A program made the translations under genes and the position numbers. 64,000 nucleotides of DNA from assembly GCF_001908185.1 (NCBI RefSeq), contig NZ_LGHM01000148.1, positions 16,648-80,647 on the forward strand. Direction: 5' to 3'. Positions 50,588 to 58,862 of this stretch are shown here, piece after piece. This DNA comes from Bradyrhizobium sp. AS23.2 (GTDB lineage Bacteria > Pseudomonadota > Alphaproteobacteria > Rhizobiales > Xanthobacteraceae). Positions within the stretch are counted from its first letter, which is position 1, and each line of letters begins with the position of its first letter. The notes below the pieces were generated by a model. It saw only the letters and a program-made list of their open reading frames with translations, searched no databases and had not been told where the DNA came from.

Positions 50588-51082
50588 ATGGCCGGGCGTG
50601 ATCAGCTCGACGGCATCGATCTGAAGATACTATCAGAGCTGCAAGAGGACGGGCGGGTCCGCAACAACGAGCTGGCGCTGCGCGTAGGCGTGTCCGCGCC
50701 CAATTGCCTGCGGCGGTTGAAATCACTGTTCAGCCGCGGCGTAATCCGTGCGGTCCGCGCCGTCATCGACGAGCGGCTGCTCGGCTTTGAAGTGGTGTCC
50801 TTCGTCTCGATCCAGCTCGGTAGCCAGGCCCAGCCGGTGCTGGAGGCGTTCGAGGGCTCGATCGCCGCGATCCCGCGCATCCAGCAGTGCTGGCGGATTT
50901 CGGGCGACACCGACTATCTGCTGAAGTGCGTCGCGCCGAGCGTCGAGAGCATGCGCCAGCAGCTCCTGCATTTTGCGGCGATGCCGAACGTCAAGAACGT
51001 CCGCAGCTTTCCGGTGCTGGGCGTTGCGAAGGATGTGCCGCTGCCGTTGCAGGAAGTCGCCGCGACCGCGTCGGCGGGATAG
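50588..51082 (+). CDS. Lrp/AsnC-family transcriptional regulator
   Basis: A 164-residue Lrp. HTH: LDGIDLKILSELQEDGRVRN then ELALRVGVSAPNCLRRLKSL. RAM ligand domain: VSFVSIQLGSQAQPVLEAFE, CWRISGDTDYLLKCVAPS and VRSFPVLGVAKDVPLPL. It senses an amino acid; target genes are unknown. ATG at 50588 follows GAGGTGGGGG. Confidence 0.94.
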   Translation: MAGRDQLDGIDLKILSELQEDGRVRNNELALRVGVSAPNCLRRLKSLFSRGVIRAVRAVIDERLLGFEVVSFVSIQLGSQAQPVLEAFEGSIAAIPRIQQCWRISGDTDYLLKCVAPSVESMRQQLLHFAAMPNVKNVRSFPVLGVAKDVPLPLQEVAATASAG

Positions 51083-51314
51083 GGGAATCGCAACGTTCGG
51101 GCGTGCCCGAGCGGAGAGTTCATAAAAACAGAAACGATAGGCTGTCACAAAAACTTAGTAACTCACCTAACTGTGACATGTGATTTGGGAAGGCCTGCAA
51201 TGCGCCGTGTCGTGATTGTCGGCTCCGGTGGGCGGCCTACATCCGGGGTGTGAACCCTCAGCTGCGTCGCATGCCGAGGACTCTTTTGTGGGACCTGAAG
51301 CAGGAAAAGACAAG

Positions 51315-51611
51315 ATGACCTCGACCTCGAAGACGTTTGTCGCGTCCGCCGCGACGCTGTTTGCATCTGCGTTTCTCGTGATGACTGCGCCGGCCGCACG
51401 TGCAGACGATTTCTGCATCACCAACGGCGCCCAGGCCGCGCATGGCTGCGGCTATCCGACGATGGAAGCTTGCCGCTCTGCAGCCGCCGGCATCGGCGGC
51501 ATGTGCTCGCAGAGCGGTGCGAAGAGCACCAACGACGCGCTCGCCTTCCAGCCGAAGCAGACGCACTCGCGCAGCAAGGTCCGCTCCGGCGGCCAGACCA
51601 ACTCGAACTAA
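51315..51611 (+). CDS. DUF3551 family secreted protein
   Basis: A 98-residue protein with a signal peptide (VASAATLFASAFLVMTAPAA) and the Cys-rich DUF3551 core: DDFCITNGAQAAHGCGYPTM, EACRSAAAGIGGMC. The family is expanded in Bradyrhizobium; function unknown. ATG at 51315 follows AGGAAAAG. Confidence 0.85.
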   Translation: MTSTSKTFVASAATLFASAFLVMTAPAARADDFCITNGAQAAHGCGYPTMEACRSAAAGIGGMCSQSGAKSTNDALAFQPKQTHSRSKVRSGGQTNSN

Positions 51612-51712
51612 GGGCTCAAATCGAAACCGGTTTCGAGACGTTGCGGCCTCCGAGGTTCATCTCGGGGGCCGTAAAATTATGGCAGCCAGGCGACGGCGCG
51701 TTTATGCGCGCC

Positions 51713-52742
51713 TCAGCGATACCTGCCGCGAAACTCGCGCGGCGAGGCGCCCGTCCAGGTGCGGAACGCGCGGGAAAAGCTCTTCTCGTTGCGGAAGCCG
51801 GCGATCTCCGCGATCCGCTTGATCGGCACCCGGCCGCGCATCAGCTCTTGCTTGGCGAGCTCGAACTTCGCCTCTTCCTTGAGATCGCGCAGCGAGGTCG
51901 CTTCCTCGCGGAGGCGCCGATGCATGGTGCGCGTGGAAAGCGCGAGTTCGCTTGCGACATCCTCCGCGCCGAGAACGCGTCCGCGCGCATTGCGGAGCAC
52001 GCGGCGGACACGCTCGACCAGAAGCCGGTCGCGCCGATAGGGCAGCACGGTCAGCCGCAATGCGCCCTTGAGCATGCTGTCGAGGTCGGCGGCGCTGCGG
52101 GTGAGGGGCAGCGAAAGATAGTGCTTGTCGAAGACGATGCGGGTGCCGTCCGCATCGAAGCGCAGGTTCCTGCAGAAGATCGTGGGATAGACCGAGACGT
52201 GGCCGGGCTCGGCATAGGGAAATTCGGCTCTGCGCAGCGCGATTGCGGAATCGACCGCCCAGCAGGAGAAGCCGAGGACATAGCGGAGCAGGGTAACCAG
52301 GCAGAACTCGCGCAAGGGGCCGAGATCGCGCTGCTCGCGAATGGAGATGGTCGCGGTCTCCTCACCGAGCGACAGCTCGAACAGCACGTCCTCGGTCAGA
52401 AGGCGGTGATGCCGGCACCAGCGCTTGAGCGCGACCTCGAGGTTGGGCGCGGTGATCGAGGCGCGGCACAGCATGCCGTAGGTTCCCCAGGGCAGCCGCC
52501 GCGAGAACCAGCCGAGCGCCTCGTCGTCGAGCTCGCGCATCGCGTGGCCCGCCACCGCCTCGAACTGGGCCGCCGTCACCCGGCCGTCCCCCCGATTTGG
52601 CGAGGTCTTCGGTGACCTGCCCCTTGCTCAGCGCCTCGGCCGGATCCCTCCCGTAGCGGGCATAAGCGGCAGCCACGCCGCGGACGAAGGCGGCGGGGGT
52701 CATGGCGCGGCGGGGCGTCGCGGTCGCGGCTTGAAAGGGCAT
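51713..52742 (-). pseudogene. AraC-family regulator, frameshifted
   Basis: The C-terminal AraC HTH is clear (LALSTRTMHRRLREEATSLR, KRIAEIAGFRNEKSFSRAFR, WTGASPREFRGRY) after an arabinose-binding-like N domain. The N terminus (MPFQAATATPRRAMTPAAFV to EDLAKSG) is in another frame. The break is a C6 run on the plus strand (52588-52593); with one base less, it reads KSGDGRVTAAQFEAVAGH and gives a continuous protein of 342 residues, normal for the family. It is divergent from the leucine-catabolism operon, its likely target. Confidence 0.85.
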
Positions 52743-52842
52743 GAAAAATCCTCGCCAAACTTGGCGGAAAATGCAACCTTTTCGACCGCCAAGGCGCCCG
52801 GGCGGAGGTAGGTTCGGGCGACAAGAATTTGGAGGAATCGCC

Positions 52843-54015
52843 TTGAACATCCCGAGCATCGATTTCGATCTGGGCGAAGACATCAGCATGCTGCGCGACA
52901 CCGTGCGCGCCTTCGTCGAGGCTGAGGTCACCCCGCGCGCCGCCGAGATTGAAAAGGCCAATCTGTTCCCCGCTGACCTCTGGAAGCGCTTCGGCGACCT
53001 CGGCCTGCTCGGCATGACCGCGCCGGAGCAATATGGCGGTTCGAACATGGGCTATCTCGCCCACATCGTCGCCATGGAGGAGATTTCGCGCGGATCGGCC
53101 GCCGTGGGGCTGTCCTACGGCGCGCACTCCAACCTCTGCGTCAACCAGATCCGCCGCAACGGCACCGACGCGCAGCGGCAGCGCTATCTGCCGAAGCTGA
53201 TCTCCGGCGAGCATGTCGGCGCGCTCGCGATGTCCGAGCCCGGCGCTGGCTCGGACGTCGTCTCGATGAAGCTGCGCGCCGACAAGCGCGGCGACCGCTA
53301 TGTGCTCAACGGCTCCAAGATGTGGATCACCAATGGCGGCGACGCCGACGTGCTGGTCGTCTACGCCAAGACCGATCCGGAGGCCGGTCCGCGCGGCATG
53401 ACCGCCTTCCTCGTCGAGAAGGGTTTTAAGGGCTTCACCCATGGCCAGCACCTCGACAAGCTCGGCATGCGCGGCTCCAACACCTATCCCTTGTTCTTCG
53501 ACGAGTGTGAGGTGCCGGAAGAGAACATGCTCGGCGGGGTGGGCGAGGGCGTCAAGGTGCTGATGTCCGGCCTCGACTATGAGCGCGCCGTGCTCTCAGG
53601 CGGCCCGCTCGGGATCATGGCGGCCTGCATGGACGCGGTCGTGCCCTACATGCACGAGCGCAAGCAGTTCGGTCAGCCAATCGGCGACTTCCAGCTCATG
53701 CAGGGCAAGCTCGCCGACATGTACTCGACCTGGCAAGCCACGCGCGCCTATGTCTACGCCGTCGGTCGCGCCTGCGACCGCGCCAACCATGCGCGGACGC
53801 TGCGCAAGGACGCCGCCGCCGCGATCCTCTATTCCGCGGAGAAGGCGACGTGGATGGCGGGCGAGGCGATCCAGGCGCTCGGCGGTGTCGGCTACACCAG
53901 CGAATTTCCGACCGGGCGCTTGTGGCGCGACGCCAAGCTCTACGAGATCGGCGCCGGCACCTCGGAGGTTCGCCGCATGCTGATCGGCCGCGAGCTGATG
54001 GCCGAGACGGCTTAA
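52843..54015 (+). CDS. Isovaleryl-CoA dehydrogenase
   Basis: A 390-residue acyl-CoA dehydrogenase converting isovaleryl-CoA to 3-methylcrotonyl-CoA in leucine breakdown. Signatures: AMSEPGAGSDVVSMK, MWITNGGDADVLVVYAK, and the catalytic Glu in SGLDYERAVLSGGPLG, the position used by isovaleryl-CoA dehydrogenases. The start is TTG at 52843, six bases after GGAGGA, giving a length equal to the family. First gene of the operon. Confidence 0.95.
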   Translation: MNIPSIDFDLGEDISMLRDTVRAFVEAEVTPRAAEIEKANLFPADLWKRFGDLGLLGMTAPEQYGGSNMGYLAHIVAMEEISRGSAAVGLSYGAHSNLCVNQIRRNGTDAQRQRYLPKLISGEHVGALAMSEPGAGSDVVSMKLRADKRGDRYVLNGSKMWITNGGDADVLVVYAKTDPEAGPRGMTAFLVEKGFKGFTHGQHLDKLGMRGSNTYPLFFDECEVPEENMLGGVGEGVKVLMSGLDYERAVLSGGPLGIMAACMDAVVPYMHERKQFGQPIGDFQLMQGKLADMYSTWQATRAYVYAVGRACDRANHARTLRKDAAAAILYSAEKATWMAGEAIQALGGVGYTSEFPTGRLWRDAKLYEIGAGTSEVRRMLIGRELMAETA

Positions 54016-54097
54016 GTCTCCACGCAATTGGAATTGCCGCGAAACTGGTTCAACCTGCCGCGGCCTCCCACCACGTCAAGAGAAAACGCGGGACCAC

Positions 54098-55702
54098 ATG
54101 CCGCTCCATTCCAGCATCGATCCTTCCTCATCCGATTTTGCACGCAATTCCGACGCCATGCGCGGGCTCGTCGCCGACTTGCGCGAAAAGTTGAGCCAGG
54201 TTGCCGGTGGCGGCGGCGAGGCCTCACGCAACCGTCACACCGCGCGCGGCAAGATGCTGGCGCGCGAGCGCGTCGACCTGCTGGTCGATCCCGGGACGTC
54301 GTTCCTGGAGCTGTCGCCGCTTGCGGCCTACGGCCTCTATGGCGGCGACGTGCATTCGGCGAGCGTCGTGACCGGCGTGGGGCGCATCTCGGGCCGCGAA
54401 TGCGTGATCGTCGCCAACGACGCCACCATCAAGGGCGGCACTTACTATCCGATGACCGTGAAGAAGCATCTGCGCGCGCAGGATGTCGCGCGGCAGAACA
54501 ATCTTCCCTGCGTCTACATGGTCGATTCCGGCGGTGCCTTCCTGCCGCTCCAGGACGAGATCTTTCCGGACGAGCGCCACTTCGGCCGCATCTTCTACAA
54601 CCAGGCGCAGATGTCGTCGCAGGGCATCCCGCAGATCGCGATCGTGATGGGCTCCTGCACCGCCGGCGGCGCCTATGTGCCGGCGATGTCGGACGAGAGC
54701 ATCATCGTGCGCAACCAGGGCACCATCTTCCTCGGCGGACCGCCGCTGGTGAAGGCCGCGACCGGCGAGGTGGTGAGTGCGGAGGAACTCGGCGGCGCCG
54801 ACGTGCATTCGCGCCAGTCCGGCGTCACCGATCACTATGCCCAGAACGATGCCCACGCGATCGGGATCGCCCGGCGCATCGTCGGGACGCTGAAACCATC
54901 GGCGCGGCCGAACCTCAACATGCACCCGCCGCGCGACCCGCTGTCTGCGGCGGAGGAGATCTACGGCGTGGTGCCGGTCGACGGAAGAAAGCCGTTCGAC
55001 GTGCGCGACATCATCGCCCGAATCGTCGACGGCTCCGAGTTCGACGAGTTCAAGAAGCTCTACGGCACGACGCTAGTCTGCGGCTTCGCCCATATCTGGG
55101 GCTATCCGGTCGGCATCATCGCCAACAACGGCATCCTGTTCAGCGAGAGCTCGCTCAAGGGCGCGCATTTCATTGAGCTGTGCTGCCAGCGCGGGATTCC
55201 CCTGGTGTTCCTGCAGAACATCACCGGCTTCATGGTCGGCAAGAAGTACGAGGCGGGTGGCATCGCGCGCGACGGCGCCAAGCTCGTGACAGCGGTCGCG
55301 ACCGCCTCGGTGCCGAAGTTCACCGTGGTGATCGGCGGCTCCTATGGCGCCGGCAATTACGGCATGTGCGGCCGCGCCTACAGTCCGCGCTTTCTCTGGA
55401 TGTGGCCCAACGCGCGCATCTCGGTGATGGGCGGCGAGCAGGCCTCGATGGTGCTGAGCCAGGTCCGCCGCGACAACATCGAAGCCAAGGGCGATAGCTG
55501 GTCGAAGGAAGAGGAAGAGACATTCCGCAGCCCGATCCGCGCGCAATACGAGAGCCAGGGGCACCCATATTACGCGACCGCGCGGCTGTGGGACGACGGC
55601 GTGATCGACCCGGCCGACACCCGGCTCGTGCTCGGTCTTGGCCTCTCGGCGGCGTCGAATGCGCCGATCGAACCGACGAAATTCGGCCTGTTCAGGATGT
55701 GA
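54098..55702 (+). CDS. 3-methylcrotonyl-CoA carboxylase beta subunit
   Basis: A 534-residue biotin-dependent carboxyltransferase. RHTARGKMLARERVDLLVDP, then YMVDSGGAFLPLQDEIFPD, GSCTAGGAYVPAMSDE, QNITGFMVGKKYEAGGIARD and GGSYGAGNYGMCGRAYSPRF are the MCC beta motifs; FLWMWPNARISVMGGEQAS follows. It transfers carboxyl from biotin to methylcrotonyl-CoA. It is followed 4 bp later by the alpha subunit. Confidence 0.96.
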   Translation: MPLHSSIDPSSSDFARNSDAMRGLVADLREKLSQVAGGGGEASRNRHTARGKMLARERVDLLVDPGTSFLELSPLAAYGLYGGDVHSASVVTGVGRISGRECVIVANDATIKGGTYYPMTVKKHLRAQDVARQNNLPCVYMVDSGGAFLPLQDEIFPDERHFGRIFYNQAQMSSQGIPQIAIVMGSCTAGGAYVPAMSDESIIVRNQGTIFLGGPPLVKAATGEVVSAEELGGADVHSRQSGVTDHYAQNDAHAIGIARRIVGTLKPSARPNLNMHPPRDPLSAAEEIYGVVPVDGRKPFDVRDIIARIVDGSEFDEFKKLYGTTLVCGFAHIWGYPVGIIANNGILFSESSLKGAHFIELCCQRGIPLVFLQNITGFMVGKKYEAGGIARDGAKLVTAVATASVPKFTVVIGGSYGAGNYGMCGRAYSPRFLWMWPNARISVMGGEQASMVLSQVRRDNIEAKGDSWSKEEEETFRSPIRAQYESQGHPYYATARLWDDGVIDPADTRLVLGLGLSAASNAPIEPTKFGLFRM

Positions 55703-55706
55703 TGCG

Positions 55707-57734
55707 ATGGACCGCTCAAAGCTCTACCGGCGTTTTCGCACGCTCCTGATCGCCAACCGTGGCGAGATCGCCTGCCGCGTCATCCGCACCGCGCGCGCCA
55801 TGGGCCTGCGCACAGTTGCCGTCTACTCCGAGGCCGACCGCGACGCGATGCATGTCGCGCTCGCCGACGAAGCCGTGCTGCTCGGCCCCGCGCGGGCGCG
55901 CGACAGCTATCTGAACGTTGAGCGGCTGATCGAGGCGGCACGAAAGACCGGCGCTGAAGCCGTGCACCCCGGCTACGGCTTCCTGTCGGAGAATGCCGAG
56001 TTCGCGCACGCTTGCCTCGATGCGGGGCTCGTCTTCGTCGGCCCGACCGCCGGGATGATGACGGCGATGGGCTCGAAATCCGGCTCCAAGGCACTGATGG
56101 AGAAGGCAGGCGTACCGCTGGTGCCCGGCTATCACGGCGAAGCCCAGGACGAGGCGACACTGGCGAAAGCGGCCGAGGAGATCGGCTTCCCCATCCTGGT
56201 GAAAGCGTCCGCCGGCGGCGGCGGCCGCGGCATGCGCATCGTGCGCTCGGCGGCTGAACTTGTCCCTGCAATCGTCAGTGCCAAGCGCGAGGCCAAGGCG
56301 GCGTTCGGCGACGACACCATGCTGATTGAGAAATACGTCGACAATCCTCGGCATATCGAGGTGCAGATCATCGGCGATAGCCACGGCAATCTGCTGTCGC
56401 TGTTCGAGCGCGAATGCACGCTGCAGCGCCGGCACCAGAAGGTGATCGAGGAAGCGCCGTCGCCGACGCTGAATGCCGCACAGCGCGAAATGGTTTGCGC
56501 CGCCGCGCGAAAAGCGGCGGGGGCCGTGAACTATGTTGGCGCAGGTACGATCGAGTTCGTCTCCGACGGCAAGGACGTGTTCTTCATCGAGATGAATACG
56601 CGGCTCCAGGTCGAGCATCCCGTGACGGAGCTGATCACGGGCATCGACCTCGTCGAATGGCAGCTACGCGTCGCCTTCGGCGAGGCGCTGCCCCTGAAGC
56701 AGGACGAAATCCGCCTCAACGGCCACGCGGTCGAGGCGCGCGTCTATGCCGAGAACCCGACCAAGAACTTCATGCCGGCGGTCGGAAAGATCTCGACCTG
56801 GCGGTTGCCCGCGGAGACCGGAGGCTTGCGCATCGACGCCGGCTATCGTGAGGGCGACAGCGTCTCGCCGTACTACGACGCGATGCTGGCCAAGATGATC
56901 GCCTGGGCGCCGACACGGGATGTCGCCATCGAGCGGCTGAACCGCGGGTTGGAGGATTCGGACGTTCGCGGCATCGTCACCAACATCCCGTTCCTGTCGG
57001 CGCTGATGACGCATCCGAAGGTGCGGGCGAATGCGATCGACACCGGCTTCATCGAGCGCGAGCTCGCGGTCCTGACCGCGGCGGCGCCGGCGCCCGGCGA
57101 GCTCGAGCTCTGCGCGGCGGTGGCCGCGATCGTCAATCAGGAGCGGCAGGCCGCGCAGGCAGAGACGCATTCGCCATGGCAAACCTTCGGCTGGATGCCG
57201 GTCGGCCGCCGCCAGCGTAGTTTTACCTTCCGCGCCGGTCATGGTGTCGGTCATGGTGTCGGTCACGGGCCCGAGCAGAAGATCACGCTGAACTATGGCA
57301 GCGGGCCGTCGACGCTGGTGATCGACGAACGCGAACTGGCGTTCGCGATTGCGCCGAAGGATGGCGGTTTCGACCTGACGCTTGATGGCGTCAAATCGTC
57401 AGTCGCGGCCGTGATCGATGGCCATGAGCTTTACCTGCGTACACGCAACGGTCGGTTCGACTTGCACTGGGTCGACCCGTTCGGCGGCGAAAGCGAGGAG
57501 CAGGCCGGCGAGGACAAGATCGCGGCGCCGCTGCCGGGCACTGTCGTCGCCGTGCTGGCGGAGGAGGGCGCCAAGCTCGACAAGGGCGCGCCGATCCTCA
57601 CCCTGGAAGTGATGAAGATGGAGCAGACGTTGCGCGCGCCCTATGCCGGCGTGCTGAAGTCCATCAAATGCAAGGTCGGCGACATCGTGCAGGAGGGCGT
57701 CGAGCTCGCCGTGGTCGAGCCGTCGGGAGAGTGA
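55707..57734 (+). CDS. 3-methylcrotonyl-CoA carboxylase alpha subunit
   Basis: A 675-residue biotin carboxylase plus biotin-carrier fusion. LLIANRGEIACRVIRTARAM starts the carboxylase; ATP-grasp motifs are KASAGGGGRGMRIVRS, ERECTLQRRHQKVIEEAPSP and FIEMNTRLQVEHPVTELITG. The carrier's biotinyl Lys637 is in LEVMKMEQTL. A GHGVGHGVGHG repeat (residues about 511-521, 12-bp DNA repeat) sits in the interdomain region and is an odd local expansion. Confidence 0.96.
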   Translation: MDRSKLYRRFRTLLIANRGEIACRVIRTARAMGLRTVAVYSEADRDAMHVALADEAVLLGPARARDSYLNVERLIEAARKTGAEAVHPGYGFLSENAEFAHACLDAGLVFVGPTAGMMTAMGSKSGSKALMEKAGVPLVPGYHGEAQDEATLAKAAEEIGFPILVKASAGGGGRGMRIVRSAAELVPAIVSAKREAKAAFGDDTMLIEKYVDNPRHIEVQIIGDSHGNLLSLFERECTLQRRHQKVIEEAPSPTLNAAQREMVCAAARKAAGAVNYVGAGTIEFVSDGKDVFFIEMNTRLQVEHPVTELITGIDLVEWQLRVAFGEALPLKQDEIRLNGHAVEARVYAENPTKNFMPAVGKISTWRLPAETGGLRIDAGYREGDSVSPYYDAMLAKMIAWAPTRDVAIERLNRGLEDSDVRGIVTNIPFLSALMTHPKVRANAIDTGFIERELAVLTAAAPAPGELELCAAVAAIVNQERQAAQAETHSPWQTFGWMPVGRRQRSFTFRAGHGVGHGVGHGPEQKITLNYGSGPSTLVIDERELAFAIAPKDGGFDLTLDGVKSSVAAVIDGHELYLRTRNGRFDLHWVDPFGGESEEQAGEDKIAAPLPGTVVAVLAEEGAKLDKGAPILTLEVMKMEQTLRAPYAGVLKSIKCKVGDIVQEGVELAVVEPSGE

Positions 57735-57738
57735 CGAT

Positions 57739-58650
57739 ATGAGCGACCAGGTCCGTATCATCGAAATGGGGCCGCGCGACGGCCTTCAGAACGAGAAGAC
57801 GCCGGTCAGCGTCGAGGCCCGCATCGCCTTCGTCGAGGCGCTGGTCGCGGCCGGGCTTCATACGGTCGAAGTCGGCGCTTTCGTCTCGCCCAAGGCGATC
57901 CCGCAGATGGCGAGCTCGGATGCCGTGCTGCGCGGCGTGAGCCACGTGAAGGACGCCGAATTCCACGTGCTGGTGCCGAACGAGAAGGGCTATGACGCCG
58001 CGCGCGCGGCAGGCGCGAAGGTAGTCTCGGTGTTCGCTGCGGCGTCCGAAGGGTTTTCACGGGCCAACATCAACTGCTCGGTCGCGGAGTCCATCGAGCG
58101 GTTCAGACCGGTGCTGACGCGCGCGAAGGCCGACGGAGTGCCGGTGCGCGGCTATATCTCCTGCGTGCTGGGCTGTCCGTTCGACGGCGAGATCAAGCCG
58201 AAGGCCGTGGCCGATCTCGCCAAGACATTGTGGGATCTCGGCTGCTACGAGATCTCGCTTGGCGACACCATCGGTGTCGGGACGCCCGCCAAAGCGAAGG
58301 AGATGTTGCGCGCGGTTGCCGCCAACATTCCCGCCGCCAAGCTCGCGATGCATTTCCACGACACCTACGGCCAGGCGCTCGCCAATCTCTATGCGGGGAT
58401 GGAGGAGGGCGTCCGTGTCATCGATGCCGCCGCCGGCGGCCTCGGCGGCTGCCCCTACGCGCCGGGCGCCACCGGCAATGTCGCGACCGAGGATGTCGTC
58501 TACATGCTCGAAGGTATGGGCGTCAGGACCGGCATCGACATGGACAGGCTTTTGGCGGCCACGAACGAGATGAGCGGCGTGCTGGGCAAGCTGCCCGTGA
58601 GTCGGGTGGCGACGGCGCTGAACGCGAAGAAGACGCGGGCGACTTCCTAA
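57739..58650 (+). CDS. Hydroxymethylglutaryl-CoA lyase
   Basis: A 303-residue TIM-barrel lyase that cleaves HMG-CoA to acetyl-CoA and acetoacetate, the last step of leucine degradation. IIEMGPRDGLQNEKTPV holds the catalytic Arg-Asp; AMHFHDTYGQALAN the metal-binding His pair; GGLGGCPYAPGATGNVATED the catalytic Cys loop. It starts 4 bp after the carboxylase stop. The methylglutaconyl-CoA hydratase needed between them is not in this cluster. Confidence 0.96.
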   Translation: MSDQVRIIEMGPRDGLQNEKTPVSVEARIAFVEALVAAGLHTVEVGAFVSPKAIPQMASSDAVLRGVSHVKDAEFHVLVPNEKGYDAARAAGAKVVSVFAAASEGFSRANINCSVAESIERFRPVLTRAKADGVPVRGYISCVLGCPFDGEIKPKAVADLAKTLWDLGCYEISLGDTIGVGTPAKAKEMLRAVAANIPAAKLAMHFHDTYGQALANLYAGMEEGVRVIDAAAGGLGGCPYAPGATGNVATEDVVYMLEGMGVRTGIDMDRLLAATNEMSGVLGKLPVSRVATALNAKKTRATS

Positions 58651-58655
58651 TTCTC

Positions 58656-58741
58656 CGTCATTGCGAGCGCAGCGAAGCAATCCAGAATCTCTCCGCGGAA
58701 AGACCCTAGATTGCTTCGTCGCTTTGCTCCTCGCAATGACG
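58656..58741. repeat. Palindromic repeat, unit 1
   Basis: CGTCATTGCGAGCGCAGCGA then AGCAATCCAGA is inverted as CTAGATTGCTTCGTCGCTTT then GCTCCTCGCAATGACG. It is a long hairpin of a type widely dispersed in Bradyrhizobium intergenic DNA, here between the convergent HMG-CoA lyase and TRAP genes. Confidence 0.85.
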
Positions 58742-58756
58742 ACGGAAGCAACCTTT

Positions 58757-58846
58757 CGTAGGGTGGGCAAAGGCGCGTAGCGCCGTGCCCACCATCTCTC
58801 AACGTAATTTGGAATGGTGGGCACGCTTCGCTTTACCCACCCTACG
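58757..58846. repeat. Palindromic repeat, unit 2
   Basis: CGTAGGGTGGGCAAAGGCGC then GTAGCGCCGTGCCCACC is inverted as GGTGGGCACGCTTCGCTTTA then CCCACCCTACG. Second, different dispersed repeat family, placed directly beside unit 1. Confidence 0.85.
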
Positions 58847-58862
58847 GCAGTTGCGATTGCCT

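Noticed and set aside
51199..51255. Start of a flavoprotein-like frame (MRRVVIVGSGG)
   Set aside because: The frame stops after 17 codons and nothing downstream continues a Rossmann fold; too little to call a pseudogene.
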